Shown here piece by piece: positions 1 to 12,154 of a DNA stretch of 64,000 nt (positions are counted from its first letter, which is position 1; each line of letters begins with the position of its first letter). The notes under the pieces were generated by a model that was given only the letters and a program-made list of their open reading frames with translations, did no database searches and was not told the DNA's origin. The stretch lies in NCBI GenBank assembly GCA_023078685.1, contig JALGAS010000003.1, forward strand, positions 1,488,001 through 1,552,000. The letters run 5' to 3'. The position numbers were made by a program, and so were the translations under genes. The stretch is from Neopestalotiopsis rosae. Its lineage: Eukaryota; Ascomycota; Sordariomycetes; Amphisphaeriales; Sporocadaceae.

Positions 1-333
1 GGGAACAAGGGGGTCAAACTCCCCTGTGTTGCAGCACACTTAAGCTAGTACTGGACCTGCCCCACCAGTGACGTTGAACGGTGACCTCTCACTCGAACAT
101 TCAGGTCAGGTCGTAACATTCGAATCCCCGAAAAAACCTACACTGACATTACGCTGGCGCTTACGGACGACTGCTTGCTTACCTGTCTAGGTCGCACATG
201 CTTCGTCGGAAAAGGTGCCTGGTCGCTCACATGGGAAGCTGCGCCGAGACAGCTTGAGCACACGTTGGGAAACCACCAAACCTGCGACCCCCGTGATGCT
301 GCCGCCGCCGCCGACAACCTGGCATAGGAATAG

Positions 334-3300
334 ATGAGCATGGATCAATACCCTCGCGCGGCCGAACGCGACCAGCCGGCAACCGAAAAGTCAAGTCGGC
401 TTCTGATCCGCGAATATCCTCACCGCGCCATTGCAATTGTTTCCTCATCGCATGCCCTGATCTTCCGCTACAGTCCGACCTCCAACGATGCCGCCAACGA
501 TGGCACCGCGAGGTCGAGAAACGGCCCCGAGGGCTTGGTGTCCAAGTGCATGGTCGAGTTCTCCCACAGGTCAGATGAACTTCTGAGAGACTTCCGACCC
601 TTGACTCCTCAGCCAATATTTGGAACCTTGGGCCTCATCTCGATCAATCAGGATGTATTCATATCTGTCATCACCCAAGCTTCTCGAGTCGCCTCGGTTC
701 GGCCGGGAGAGACTGTGGAAAGGATCGCCAACGTCGACTTCTACTGCCTCAACAGTGCCGAGTACGACCATGTTTTCACTCCGAACCCTTGGGACAATGA
801 ATATTCCGACTCTTCGGCATACGGTCAACAGCTCAATCGCAGGGAAGGAGAGATGGAATACCCATATCACGAACTGCAGAAACTCCTCAGCAATGGCAGT
901 TTCTATTTCAGCACAGATTTCGATCTTACAAATCGTCTCCAGGATAGGTTGGTTTGCCATTTCCCATTTGATAATCATACATTGGTGTCTTTCAAGTGGC
1001 TGCAAGTATTCAAACAAAAACTGACACTCGCGCAGACCAGTTGACTCGGATACATTCGATATCGATAATTTTGACGACTCATTTTTATGGAACTCTTTCA
1101 TGATCAGTCCCTTGGTCCAGTTCCGGTCACGTTTGCTCGTACACGAGAGAGAAGCTTTGGACGCATCGCGGATTTTGACATCGGCGATCCGAGGATTTTG
1201 CTCAACACTGAATATCCCCCAAGCTGCTGCGCCAATGAGTGCGACAAGATCAGGCCTTCCTTCGTTTCTCACGGTCATTTCACGACTGTCTTGTAAAAGG
1301 GCCGGTACTCGCTTCAATAGTCGTGGCATTGATGACGATGGCAACGTGGCCAACTTTGTCGAAACCGAGACCATCTACTGGAGCCCTTCCGGAGTGCTGT
1401 TTTCGTATGCTCAGGTCCGTGGCTCCGTGCCAGTATTCTGGGAACAAGCTGCCGGTCTTATTCCTGGCCAGCAAAAAATCGCCGTGACCCGGTCCGCCGA
1501 GGGTACCCAGCCTGCTTTTGACAAGCACTTTGAGGAACTAGAGCAGTCGTATGGCGCCGTGCACATTGTCAACCTCTTGAGCGCCTCCAAACCAGGAGAA
1601 GTGGAATTGACACAGCAATACCACTATGGAGTCCAGCACTGCAATCTGTCCTATCAAGGAGAGAAACGATCACAGGACCATGCCCTTCTGCGGGTGACAG
1701 ATTACGATTTCCACGCGGAGACCAAAAGCATTGGCTACGAGGCGGCAAAGGATATCAGGAGATATATCGAACATTCGGCTGATGGATTTGCATATTACCT
1801 GGCCGAAGAGATGGACGACTCGGCCGAGCAAACGCTGGACCGCAGAACTGCCAATCGCATGGTTGTTGTCTTGCAGCAAGAAGGCGTGTTCCGAACAAAC
1901 TGTTTGGATTGTCTTGACAGGACAAATCTGATCCAAACAATTATATCACAGCTGGCGGTAGAGTCATTCTTGAGCCACCGTGCAGACTATGCAGCATCAG
2001 ACTTCTGGATGCGGCACTCCACCTTGTGGGCTGACAACGGCGACGCCCTGTCCAGAATTTATGCTGGCACTGGTGCTCTCAAGACGTCATTCACCAGACA
2101 TGGAAAGATGTCATTAGCTGGTGCTTTCGCCGATGCCCGGAAAAGCGCCACCAGACTATATATAAACAACTTCGCAGACAAGGCGAGGCAAAACACTATT
2201 GATATGCTCCTAGGAAGGCTTATTGGCCAGTCCCCAGTGCATCTTTTTGACCCCATTATGGACTATATATCTGTAGAGCTCTCGAAGCGAAGCAGCGAGT
2301 ATTCCTCGACCGAGTCCATCAATATGTAAGTATTCTACCTCAGGCCCTCTTCCTCCAAGATGTCAACTAACGATATCTAAGGTGGGTTGGCACTTTCAAC
2401 CTCAATGGTAAAACAAACGGCATCCATGAAGACCTCTCGCCGTGGCTACATCCTGCTATCCTCGGCAAAGCGATGCAACCCGAAATAGTCGCTGTCGGCT
2501 TCCAGGAGATTGTTGAGCTGAGTGCACAACAAATTATGAACAGTGATCCGACGCGGAAACAGGAATGGGAAAAGGCCATCAAGCGCTGCTTGAACGACCG
2601 AGCACAAGAAACGGGAGGCGATAAGTACGTCCTCCTTCGAAGTGGTCAGCTCGTGGGTGCCGCGCTTTGCATATTTGTAAAAGCTTCAGTACTATCGAAA
2701 ATCAAAAACGTCGAGGGCAGTGTCAAGAAAACTGGCATGTCTGGCATTGCTGGTAACAAGGGCGCAGTGGCTATTCGCATGGAATACGCCAATACGCAGC
2801 TGTGCTTCGTCACAGCCCACTTGGCAGCTGGCTTTGCAAACTACGAGGAAAGAAATAAAGATTACGCGACGATCCATCACGGCGTTCGGTTCCAGAGAAA
2901 CCGAGGCATTGACGATCATGGTAAGTCGCCCTCTCTCAAGACGATGAAAATATGTTTTTAACACATTTAGATACCGTAATCTGGATGGGAGACTTTAACT
3001 ACCGCATCGGGTTGAGTCATGAGATTGCTACCGATCTTGTGCAGAAGAAGGATTTAGGGAGACTATACGAGAACGACCAGGTAAGTCTAATATTTCTTCT
3101 TTAAAGCATTTAGACGCCCTGCTAACCTTTATCAGCTCAACCTGCAAATGGTGGCTGGTTTGTCTTTTCCTTTCTATTCCGAGGCTAGAATCACCTTCAT
3201 GCCAACATACAAGTTCGATATTGGTACAGACAGGTACGATACGTCCGAAAAGGCACGCATACCTGCTTGGACAGATCGTATATTGCGCAAAGGAACAAAT

Positions 3301-4575
3301 ATTCGACAACTGTCTTATGACTGCGCACCACTCAAGTTCTCTGATCATCGCCCAGTATATGCGACCTTCCAATGCATGATTAGCATCATTGACGAGAATC
3401 TGCGCGAGAACATTAGCCACGAACTTTACCAGCGTCGCAAAGCGGAGCTTGGACAGGGAGGTTCTGTTTTGAATATCGACGAGTCTGATGAAGAGGACTT
3501 GATTGGATATGATGCCATTGAGCCAGGCCTGCCTCCAGCAAGCTCAGATCGCCAAAGATGGTGGTTAGAGCATGGAAAGATGGCACAATCTGGTGCGTCG
3601 CCGCCAAAGTCGACTAATGGCAGTTCGACGGTGATCTTGAACCCAAATCGGCCCTCGAATCCTTTTGGTTCTACCGACGAGCCTGACTGGGTTTCAGTAC
3701 CTCGTGCCAGCTCGAGACTTGGATCATTTTCCAGCATGTCCAGCTCACCTTATGAACACATCAACCACTCGACACTTCTGTCTACATCTGCTTCCAGCAC
3801 TACACCTAGGAAATTGCCGCCGCCATTCGAAGCTGCTAAGATCGGTCGACTGAATTTGATGGACGAGGCACCAGCTGGACAGAATAGCAGACGAGAAGAG
3901 ACACCCCCGCCTCCTCCACCCCGGCGCCAAACTGGCCAAACTGGACCATCAGCAGCGCAAGCGATGCCAAAAGCAATCCCCATCAACTCACGGAAACCAG
4001 TGCCGGCTCCACCGCCAGCCAGACGCCCTTCTGTGACTTCACAGGCCTCCGGGACGTCGGGCAAATCGAAAGCGCCTCCGCCGGTAGCAAAGAAGCCCGC
4101 GCATCTGGCATCACTATCACCAGCCACAAGTCCTTCTCTCCAGAGTGAACATGAGTTTGATGATGCCAGATTCCAACCCAATCTGCCCCGCCGAGCCTCG
4201 ACCAATATACAGAGCCTGACGTCGAGACTGGAGCAAAACAGCTCTGGCAACCTGACTGGAGGAATGCGCAAAACTTCGCCTCCGCCCACACAACCCAGAC
4301 GAGTCGGCACTATGCCATCATCGCAGATCGGAGCAAGCACAGGTTCTCGACCCTTTAGCAGCGGAGTCAGTCTACCTGGGCTGGGCGAGCGAAAGCCCGC
4401 GCTACCTACACGTCCAATTCAGCAGCAGCAGCAACAGTATCAGCAACAGACAGCACCATCACAAAAGGCGCATCCCATGCCTCCGCCGAAGCCTGGGAGA
4501 AAACCAGCAGTAGATCTGCTTGGGGACGATGAAAGTGGTGAGATGAATGGCTGGAAAACTCTGCGGCCTAGCTAG
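334..4575 (+). CDS. Synaptojanin-like phosphoinositide phosphatase (SAC + 5-phosphatase)
   Basis: Five exons (334-947, 1036-2325, 2382-2920, 2971-3080, 3136-4575) give a 1330-residue protein; all four introns have GT..AG ends and rejoin conserved motifs in frame. The N-terminal SAC domain (about residues 60-530) keeps the catalytic Cx5R motif (CLDCLDRT, Cys494-Arg500). The inositol-polyphosphate 5-phosphatase domain (about 635-931) begins WVGTFNLNG and keeps GDFNYRI, PAWTDRIL and SDHRPV, so both phosphatase activities look intact. The last 400 residues are proline- and serine-rich with PPPPPPRR and PPPKPGR stretches, typical SH3-binding tails. The order matches yeast Inp51/52/53 and animal synaptojanin, which remove phosphates from PI(4,5)P2 and PI4P at endocytic and Golgi membranes. 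Which yeast paralogue it matches cannot be decided by eye. The start lies in TAGATGAGCATGG; the Met two codons downstream is an alternative. Confidence 0.93.
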
Positions 4576-5402
4576 AATAGTATATATATACAAACATTGA
4601 AACCTACATGGAATCAGGCAAGCCCACACATGGTCCTCTTGACTGCTTGACTATCAACTCGCTAGTTTCGATGATATTTGACTGCCCCATCGGAACATGA
4701 GGTCATAAACACCAGCCGCACTTACCCCATACATATGTAGCTGCAGGATTGCCCGTAATGATGCACACATATCACATTGCAGGGTGCATATACGTATATC
4801 TCGACATAAACATGCACAAAGCGTAATACGAGCAAAAGTCGGGAGACAAAATAGGTGAAGAAGAAGAAGAAAATTATCGTATCATGCTCGTGCAATATAT
4901 GTGAGCTGCTCGAATTCCCCCATTCCCCACCGGGAGATCTTGGTGGACCACAGAATGAGCCGGCGGCGGCGTCGCGCCAACACTTTGAGCTTTCTCTTGG
5001 TGTTCATTCTCCCCTTTCCCCTTCCGCTCCTTTAGCCTCCTCTCCGCTCATTCGTTCGCCCGGGGCAGAGTGATTGGCAGCAGCAAAACCATGCAAATAA
5101 ACCCGCCGAATCAGAAAACCAACCACATTTAACTTCGAAATATTCAAGGCAACAAATGATAGAGTGAATGTAACTTTGAGCACGATTTTATTATTTGTCG
5201 CTCAGGAAGACATTATCCAAAATCCATCCCTCCCACTCTCTCTCCGCGCCGCTCGGGGGGGAACCTTCCCTCTCGTAAGCGCCGAACCTTTAACTTTCTT
5301 CATGTTTACCGCCCATACATAATCATATTACATCTACCTACCTTGGACTGATACCTACGGAACCACCTGGTAATCAGGGACGGAATTAAAAGAGACTCAC
5401 AA
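4576..5402. other. Intergenic: 3' region of the phosphatase gene and upstream of the next gene
   Basis: No supported gene. The first part has short ATATATATA runs near 4580 that suit a 3' UTR. The rest has CT-rich runs (4990-5060, 5226-5250) typical of ascomycete promoters and leaders before the gene starting at 5403. Confidence 0.5.
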
Positions 5403-6422
5403 ATGGCCATGGTCGCAACATCCCCGCCGCCAGTGGGACTACTCCCAACGGCGAGGACGGGCAGCAGTAGTCACATGATGATCAACAGTACTACCAAGGA
5501 GGGCGGCGGCGGCGGCGGCAGCAGCGGCACAACGAAACCTAATAAGCCGACAACAACGGCGCCGCCGCCCATCAAACCTCTGGACCAACACCAACTGAGC
5601 CCCGTGGCCAGGCAGCTGCTGGGCGAGGCCAAGCGCTCGCGCATCGACCGGTGGCGGTCCGAGATTGACCTGTCCGAGGTCGTGTGCAGCTGCTCCGAGC
5701 ACCCAGAGTGCGTGGGCATCAGGATGGCCATGGCGACGCCTTCTGCCATTGTCGCCACCGTCACAAAACAAGCGTCGACCAGTAGCAGAAAACAGCAGCA
5801 AAAGAATCACTGCGGAGGCTGTGGCCGTAGTACCGCCAGCCTCGAGTCTGAGCAGCAGCAGCAGCAGCAGCAGCAACAAAAGCAATCTGCGGGCAGCGGT
5901 GGTGGTCACGGGTCGTCGGAAAAGGGTCGCTGGTCTATACGCCGGCGGAAAGGACAAGCCGTCGGCGGAGAAGCAGGGGCGGCGGGCGCCGAGATATCCT
6001 CCTCGTCGACCGGATCTCCAGGCGGTGGTGGTGGTGGAGGAGCAGTAGGGGTTCTTCCGGGTCCGAGACCATCATTTATCAAGAGGTTCTTCTCCTCATC
6101 TTCCACCCATCCCTCCTCCCCCGGCGTTTCTTCCACCACCTCTCCGCAACGGCTGGCGGGGGGACCCGTAATAGCGGCAGCAGCAGCAAAGAAAACGTCG
6201 GGCGCAGTAGTAGCAACTATACCAACGGCGACCACGACTGCTGCAACACAAATGTACCGACAAGACGAGGCCGACGACGAGGCGTCGGGGTCCTTGGACG
6301 GCGACGGAGCCGGAGATGATGGGACCAACAAGATTGGCGGCAAGCCGAGACTGAGGCTCGATGATGCCGCGGCGCGGATGCGGAGGGCCCAGAAGCTTTT
6401 GAACGCGCAGAGGAAGGGATGA
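5403..6422 (+). CDS. Low-complexity orphan protein with Cys-rich patch and polyQ
   Basis: A single-exon frame of 339 residues starting at ACAAATGGCC. I do not recognise a family. About two thirds is homopolymeric: Gly6, Pro, Ser, Thr, Ala and Gly8 runs, plus a Gln10 tract on a (GCA)8 repeat at 5852-5875. Two ordered-looking parts stand out. One is around residues 60-105, with SPVARQLLGEAKRSRIDRWR followed by VVCSCSEHPECVGIR. The other is the charged C-terminus, with LRLDDAAARMRRAQKLL. A second Cys cluster, HCGGCGRS, follows the first by about 35 residues, so a small metal-binding site is possible. Codon use is strongly GC-biased compared with its surroundings. The conserved-looking block around the ARQLL and RW motifs makes a real gene likelier than a chance frame, but function is unknown and unannotated introns are possible. 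Confidence 0.65.
   Translation: MAMVATSPPPVGLLPTARTGSSSHMMINSTTKEGGGGGGSSGTTKPNKPTTTAPPPIKPLDQHQLSPVARQLLGEAKRSRIDRWRSEIDLSEVVCSCSEHPECVGIRMAMATPSAIVATVTKQASTSSRKQQQKNHCGGCGRSTASLESEQQQQQQQQQKQSAGSGGGHGSSEKGRWSIRRRKGQAVGGEAGAAGAEISSSSTGSPGGGGGGGAVGVLPGPRPSFIKRFFSSSSTHPSSPGVSSTTSPQRLAGGPVIAAAAAKKTSGAVVATIPTATTTAATQMYRQDEADDEASGSLDGDGAGDDGTNKIGGKPRLRLDDAAARMRRAQKLLNAQRKG
5852..5875 (+). repeat. (GCA)8 microsatellite encoding most of a polyglutamine tract
   Basis: Eight perfect GCA units inside the orphan gene at 5403-6422, read as CAG and followed by CAA codons. Length polymorphism between strains is likely. Confidence 0.9.
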
Positions 6423-7640
6423 TTCAAAAACCCCTTGCATTTCCCCCCTACAATATTTCCGCCTCGGTGCTGCCCATATCGAATTGACCCCATGTCCAAT
6501 GCTCCTGCCGCTACTATATCTGTTGGACATGAGAATGGTCATGAACGAGGTAAGGACATATACGATACACGACTTGGATGCTCTTGGTTCCGTTGTATGA
6601 GAAACAATGGCACATACTCAATGCATTTACATACTGGCTTAGACTATAATACTTAGATTACACGATAGATGACGAAAAGAATGAAATACGGTTGGCTCCC
6701 AAGATTCCATTACGCTTCTACTCACCCATGTGTATCGGCGTCATTTTGTGCTTTATGGAATAAGTAAGGATACTTCATTACGTTCACGGGTGTGGGATTT
6801 AGAAGATGTAATGCAAGCATAGCAAATAGGCATGTACATAGATATCACTCATGGCACGCGTTCAGCACAATGACAACCAATAAAACCAGTTTGTTTAGTG
6901 AGTAAGATTTTTTTCTTTTATTCTCTGGGCATGGAAGCCGTAGCCTGTGCATCTGCAGAACGACGATGACATGGTCGCACGTTCTATGGGAGGTAGCTGC
7001 CGGGCGCGTCTTGCTGACACCATTCCACCAAATGTGTCTTGATAGCAACGGCCATTGAGTTTTTCGCCAACCACCAGCTCCGTCGTGCGCGAGGACGCCG
7101 CCGCAAGATGTCCAGTCCAGGTGTGTGAATGTGTGGTGCGGGTTGGGGTTGTCAAACAAAAAAACAAACATTTGGGGGGATCGTGAGACCGAGACACAAA
7201 ACAAGAACTGAGGAAAACGTTGAGGGAAAAAGAAATCCATATTGACGATCGAGACAACTCTCGGGCCACCACTTTTTTTCTTCTGAAGAGCCGTTTTAGG
7301 CTAGCCAGATTGCGAGGCCATGGGAGAACACGAAAACCTTTTGATCGTGACAGAGAGCTACCGCCAAGCAAAGAACACACTTTTTTGTTTTCTGTGTGAG
7401 CGTTGCATTGGCTCCCGCTCCCCGCCGGAAGAAATCACCATTTGCGAAAATGGCCTGCGGTCTTCCGGGCCCCCTATCAACAAAGCCAACTCCATTATGC
7501 CATCCTTGACCGATCCCACAAGTTGCAAAACCATTTCTGCCGGGTATCGACGCGAGTCCTGACCTCAAAATAAGTCGCGTAAGAATATGTCACCAGGCCA
7601 AGATAGCGGGAGAAGGCCCATCGGAGACAGTGAGAGTCGC
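6423..7640. other. Convergent intergenic region
   Basis: No supported gene. It separates the + strand orphan gene from the - strand 14-3-3 gene, so it should hold both 3' UTRs. Short frames here show no recognisable protein signature. Confidence 0.5.
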
Positions 7641-8939
7641 TTAGGACTCAGGGGCAGCGGCGGGAGCCTCCTCTGCCTTCTTCTCCTCCTCGGCGGGCTT
7701 CTCCTCATCCTTGGGGGCCTCGGCGGCAGCACCCTCACCCTCAGCGTTGTCGGACGAGGTCCAGAGGGTAAGGTTGTCACGGAGGAGCTGCATGATCAGA
7801 GTGCTGTCACGGTAAGACTCCTCAGACAAAGAGTCGAGCTCAGCAATGGCATCATCAAAGGCCTGCTTGGCAAGGTGGCAAGCACGGTCGGGCGAGTTGA
7901 GGATCTCGTAGTAGAACACGGAGAAGTTCAAGGCGAGACCGAGGCGGATGGGGTGAGTGGGGGTGAGCTCGGTCTGAGCGACGTCGGTGGCGCTCTAAAT
8001 AAGGGGGAAGCAATCCGAAATTAGTCAAATGGTTCCTTGTTTTTACATGTCTGGGTGAATTCTGGTATTGAGAACGACTTACCTTGTAGGCCTCGTGGGC
8101 GGCAGTGGCGGCAGTCTTGCGCTTCTCGCCAGAGGCGAACTCGGCGAGGTAACGGTGGTAGTCACCCTTCCTGAATAGGGTGAAAGAATAATAATTAGTC
8201 GTGTGCAGCAAAAAGGAGCCAGATGAAACAAGGGGTAGCTTACATCTTGTGGTAGAAGACCTTGGACTCGCCGGTCTGGGCCTTGGGGATGAGGCTCTCG
8301 TCCAAGACGTCGAGGACATCCTGGCAGACCTTCTCGAGCTCGAGCTCAATCTTGTTACGGTAGTCCCGGATGGTGGAGACGTGCTTATCCGAGCCCTTGG
8401 ACTCCTCCTTCTGCTCAATGGAGGAGATGATGCGCCACGAGGCACGTCTTGTACCGACGACGTTCTTGTAGGCGACCGAGAGAAGGTTGCGCTCATCCAC
8501 AGTCAGCTCACCGTCCAGGTGGGCGACCTCCTTCATGTAGGTGACCATCTCATCGTAACGCTCGGCCTGCTCGCAAAGGCGGGCGAGGAAAGTCTTGCTA
8601 CAGAGGAGTTAGAATCATGGCTCACGCAGTTTTCTGTTTGTTTCCAATCGTGGGTAGGTAGTCAAACCTTTCGCGCTAGAATAGGAGATCATGTTAGCAT
8701 TTGCGTGCGAAAGAGAGAGAGTGAATAGAATGCACGGAATCCTGAATGAGACGTCAAGTCGCAAACACACATTGAGCGTCCGGCGCTGGCATTCAGATCC
8801 AGAGCGGCTTACTCGGCGTGGGTTGCAGGCAAGGGAGGGCGGGAAAGGGGAATCGTCGGGCAAAGCGAGGCAGCTATCTTGGGGGGGAGACAAGGAGAGG
8901 GAGAGGGAGTGCAGCAGCAGAACGTACCTCAGTAGCCAT
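7641..8939 (-). CDS. BMH1: 14-3-3 protein (BMH1/artA type)
   Basis: Five coding exons on the minus strand (8939-8928, 8675-8668, 8597-8244, 8170-8083, 7994-7641) give 271 residues, a normal 14-3-3 length. The first exon codes only for MATE. An 8-nt microexon plus one base of the next exon gives RES, leading into [18 protein letters not shown]. Signature motifs are present: the helix-3 RRASWR site, [15 protein letters not shown] across a splice junction, [12 protein letters not shown], and [13 protein letters not shown] DNLTLWTSS near the end of the core. The last 35 residues are an acidic Glu/Ala/Pro tail typical of fungal members. 14-3-3 dimers bind phosphoserine clients and act in signalling, polarity and cell-cycle control in cytosol and nucleus. 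The 8-nt exon was inferred from frame and from the expected RES-KTF continuity. Confidence 0.95.
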
Positions 8940-9280
8940 CTTGATATGATGTGTGTTGGTTGTGAAGAGAAAGAGAGAGGTATGTAGATTCGGGTTGAGA
9001 GGCCGTCAAAGAAGGACGAAGAAGATGGACAGTGGTTGAGGGTGAGTGATGAGGGAGGATATTATTTACTTGATGTTGTTGATGGGTCGGGATTGGGATA
9101 GTCTTGGGAGGTCGTCCAAGTTCACACGAGGAGGAAACAAGCGTCGGGTCGGGTTGGCGGGCCCAGCAGAAGCCACCCACAATGGCAAGGCCCAAAGAAG
9201 TGCACAGGCATTATTATTTTTTTGCTTTGGGTTCTTTTTTGGGCGAAAGAGAGAGGGGAGGGGGGGTTTTCCAACCAGCG

Positions 9281-9305
9281 GTACCTACGCCTAGTACCTA
9301 CGCCT
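9281..9305 (+). repeat. Two tandem copies of GTACCTACGCCTA
   Basis: A 13-bp unit at 9281-9293 is repeated at 9294-9305, with the last base differing. It sits upstream of the 14-3-3 gene. Function is unknown. Confidence 0.8.
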
Positions 9306-12139
9306 GGTCTGGTACGTAGAATGGGGGGTGGGCTGGAGGGTAGGAGGGGGGTACCCAAGCCCAGTCCGATCAATGTCCAAGGCAAAAAAGGTCAGGTCGT
9401 CCCCTTCTTCACACACCAGACAGACACTTCACTTCCCATCAATTGGCTCTAATCTGTACGTTGTACATAGTCACTACGTGCTGCATACTCTACTTTCCCT
9501 ATTACATTATTTAGGTACGACATATACTATCACTACATGCCCCCATCGTCCGATTGTGTGAAGAAATGACCTTTTATACGCTTGGTTATCTGGACCTTAT
9601 TCTCCACCAAAAGACCAGAAGACGAAGAACAAGAAGACAAGGCGCCCAGCTGGCTTTGTTGTATGTCTGTCCGTCTCTTGCCCACACCTACTCTCTGCTG
9701 CTGTACTTCGCCGCTGCCAAATAGAGGGGCAAAGGGGTTTCCCTTTCCGCAGCTGATACTAGGTAATTACAAAAATGGGGCAGCCACTTGAAAGTATTTC
9801 CCATTTGCACGTCGAGTCGTTGATGATGATAGACCGGCAGTCCTATCCAGAGGGAACCACTTTAGAGTGCATTGCAAGGCTTGGAGAAGAGCCGATTCAC
9901 TCGTCTGACTTGCTTTCGTGTAGAATTCTAATTATAACAAATCTCGCTGCCTTTGTCTCTTTTATCTGGGGATATCATTGAACGACGAGGGGAAGTGAAT
10001 ACTAGAACCTCACCCATTTCGTTTGCCCAGATTAGAATCAAATGAACATGCTCTCAAAACCCTCCGCCCAGTTTGCCCCTGTCCAAATTCTCGAGATCAC
10101 ATGGCCTCGCTGATATTTCTTGCGCAAGTACTGCACAGTGTAGGGACCTTTGCTGTAAGGTAAGGCCAAGTCGTGGTTCTAGAAAACGTCGATGCAACTG
10201 CCATGGGCATGAATACTACCAATGTGCTCCATTCTTTGCCGTCTACACCACATTCCAGAGGCTTGAAATAGACGTCCGCTCTGTTTTTAGGTCACGTAGA
10301 TTCCTGAAGACCTTGTGTGTACTGGACCCTCCAGTCCCCCTACCCGATCTACCATGTGCCATACATATACAATGGGGACCCAGAAATGCCAGATCATTGT
10401 CCCCTCAACTTCCATTTTCCCTACGAGCTTCTGAAGGCTTCCATGGAAGATTAGCACCCAAGCGCTGGGCCGCCCGGGAGCTCCCCGCAGCTCTCTAGGC
10501 TTTAATCAGCCTGCTTATTAGTGCTTCCTAGGCAATAATGTCAACGCGCGTTGTGGGGACCTGATGAACCAAAGAAAAAGCCAAGCCAAGCGCCGCTCAC
10601 CGTCCCTCCCCAAGCCCAGCGGACTCGCAGCTCGGTAGTAATGAAAGGCTCATATTGATTGATTCTTGAGGCTGCTGCCGATTACCTAGAGTACAAGGCA
10701 GCAAAAAGAAACGGATCATCCTCCTATTCCGAACCCTTGAGAGCGGACCCAGTTGAGCGCCAGGCAGGGCAAGGACAGGACGGAACAGGACAGGACTGAG
10801 GACGGCGACCAATGGATTCTGTGCCCCCCTTTCCTGGTGTCTTTCCTTACGAGCCAATTCGCGAGATTTGTGTTTTCCAGGGTCCAGGTAAGTTCCAGAC
10901 GAGTCTTTTGAACAATGCCGCAGCGTAACGCACACACTCTTTTTTTTGTCCAAAGGGTATCGTGGTATGGTTGCTTGGCCTTTTGGGGGAATGACCCCAG
11001 CTGGCGATCTACCAGATATCATGAGAGATCATCACAATGCTTGCTAACTAAAGAAACTTTGTGGTGTATATACTAAAATTTGAACTACATAGTACCTCTC
11101 TTCCTCTCTTGTCATCCGGCGGTTTTGACTTGGAGCAAGCAGGGGGAAAAGGAGGGTTTCTGTCCAGTCCCTCTTTTGCGTCATGACAAGAAGGGCGGGC
11201 CCGTATGTTGGGGATTCCAAAGAAATACGATTGATCAATACCCAGCACCTGGGACAGATACATACCTGCAGTAGGTGCCTAGCAAAGCATCTTTTACTCT
11301 CGTTCAACGGAAGTCCCTGCCTTGGCTACCTTGAACCTACTGCGAAATTCCTACACGTGCCCCAAAGCAGTAAAAAAGCACTTTTGATCTTCTCTCTTTT
11401 CCCTCTGCAAGACTTGGATAGCCTTTTTTTTGTTTCTTCCATCTTGTCCTACCTTACCCCTCATTTGACGCACCACACCCCCCAGCCTTATCGCGTGGCA
11501 TCGACTGGGCCGTTTTCTTGTCTTCTCTCTTTCGCTCGCTCGCGCGCGCGCCCCGAGTAACATACCCTACCTAGGCGGCTGTGCTGGCAGTCACGCCCTC
11601 TGGGTAGCATGCCAGAACGTCAAAGGTTATTGGCTGGGGCTTTTACCCTTTTCCCTTCCCCTTGTGCGTGTGTGTGTGTGCGTGTGCGAAAACAAAAGAT
11701 TTCCGAGCCAATGCAGCTATCAAGTGATCATTCTCCTTGGGCTTATCAGATCAAAAGCCAAGCCGTTCAACGTAGGTATGTAAGGTACGTATTTTGGGCA
11801 CTGGTACGTGTACGTACCGTAGAGGGGGGAAAGAAAAAGAACGCCTTGTCTAAGGTGGAATTTCGGCATGTGACATCGGGCTATGGTTGGATCATATCCG
11901 ACACGTCTCTGATTAGTCGGGCACTTGCTAACCTCAGGTATCTACGCTACATATCAAGAGTCGCCTATACCCAATACTACCATGTAGATCTCCCCTTGGT
12001 GTTGTAAGAGCCTTGACTTGTATCTGCTACGCATATTCCAATCGCACCAACACCTCTTGAGAGCTCAAGGCCGAGCCATGGTTCGTCCTCCTCAAGCACT
12101 TCTATCTCCGTGCTTGCTGCCGACTGCGGTGCCTATTCC

Positions 12140-12154
12140 TATATATATATATAT
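12140..12154. repeat. (TA)n microsatellite
   Basis: A 15-bp perfect TA alternation in gene-free DNA between the lipase 3' side and the 14-3-3 upstream region. Confidence 0.85.

Noticed and set aside
571..1374. 267-codon minus-strand frame at the left end
   Set aside because: It lies opposite the SAC-domain exons of the phosphatase, and no motif supports it.
3750..4340. 196-codon minus-strand Gly/Val-rich frame
   Set aside because: It is the mirror of the proline-rich tail of the phosphatase.
5439..5957. 172-codon minus-strand frame with poly-Leu
   Set aside because: The poly-Leu is the antisense of the CAG repeat; the plus-strand frame is longer and better started.
10073..10498. 141-codon plus-strand frame in the 3.9-kb gene-free region
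   Set aside because: No recognisable motif and no splice partners. The length is within chance for GC-balanced DNA.
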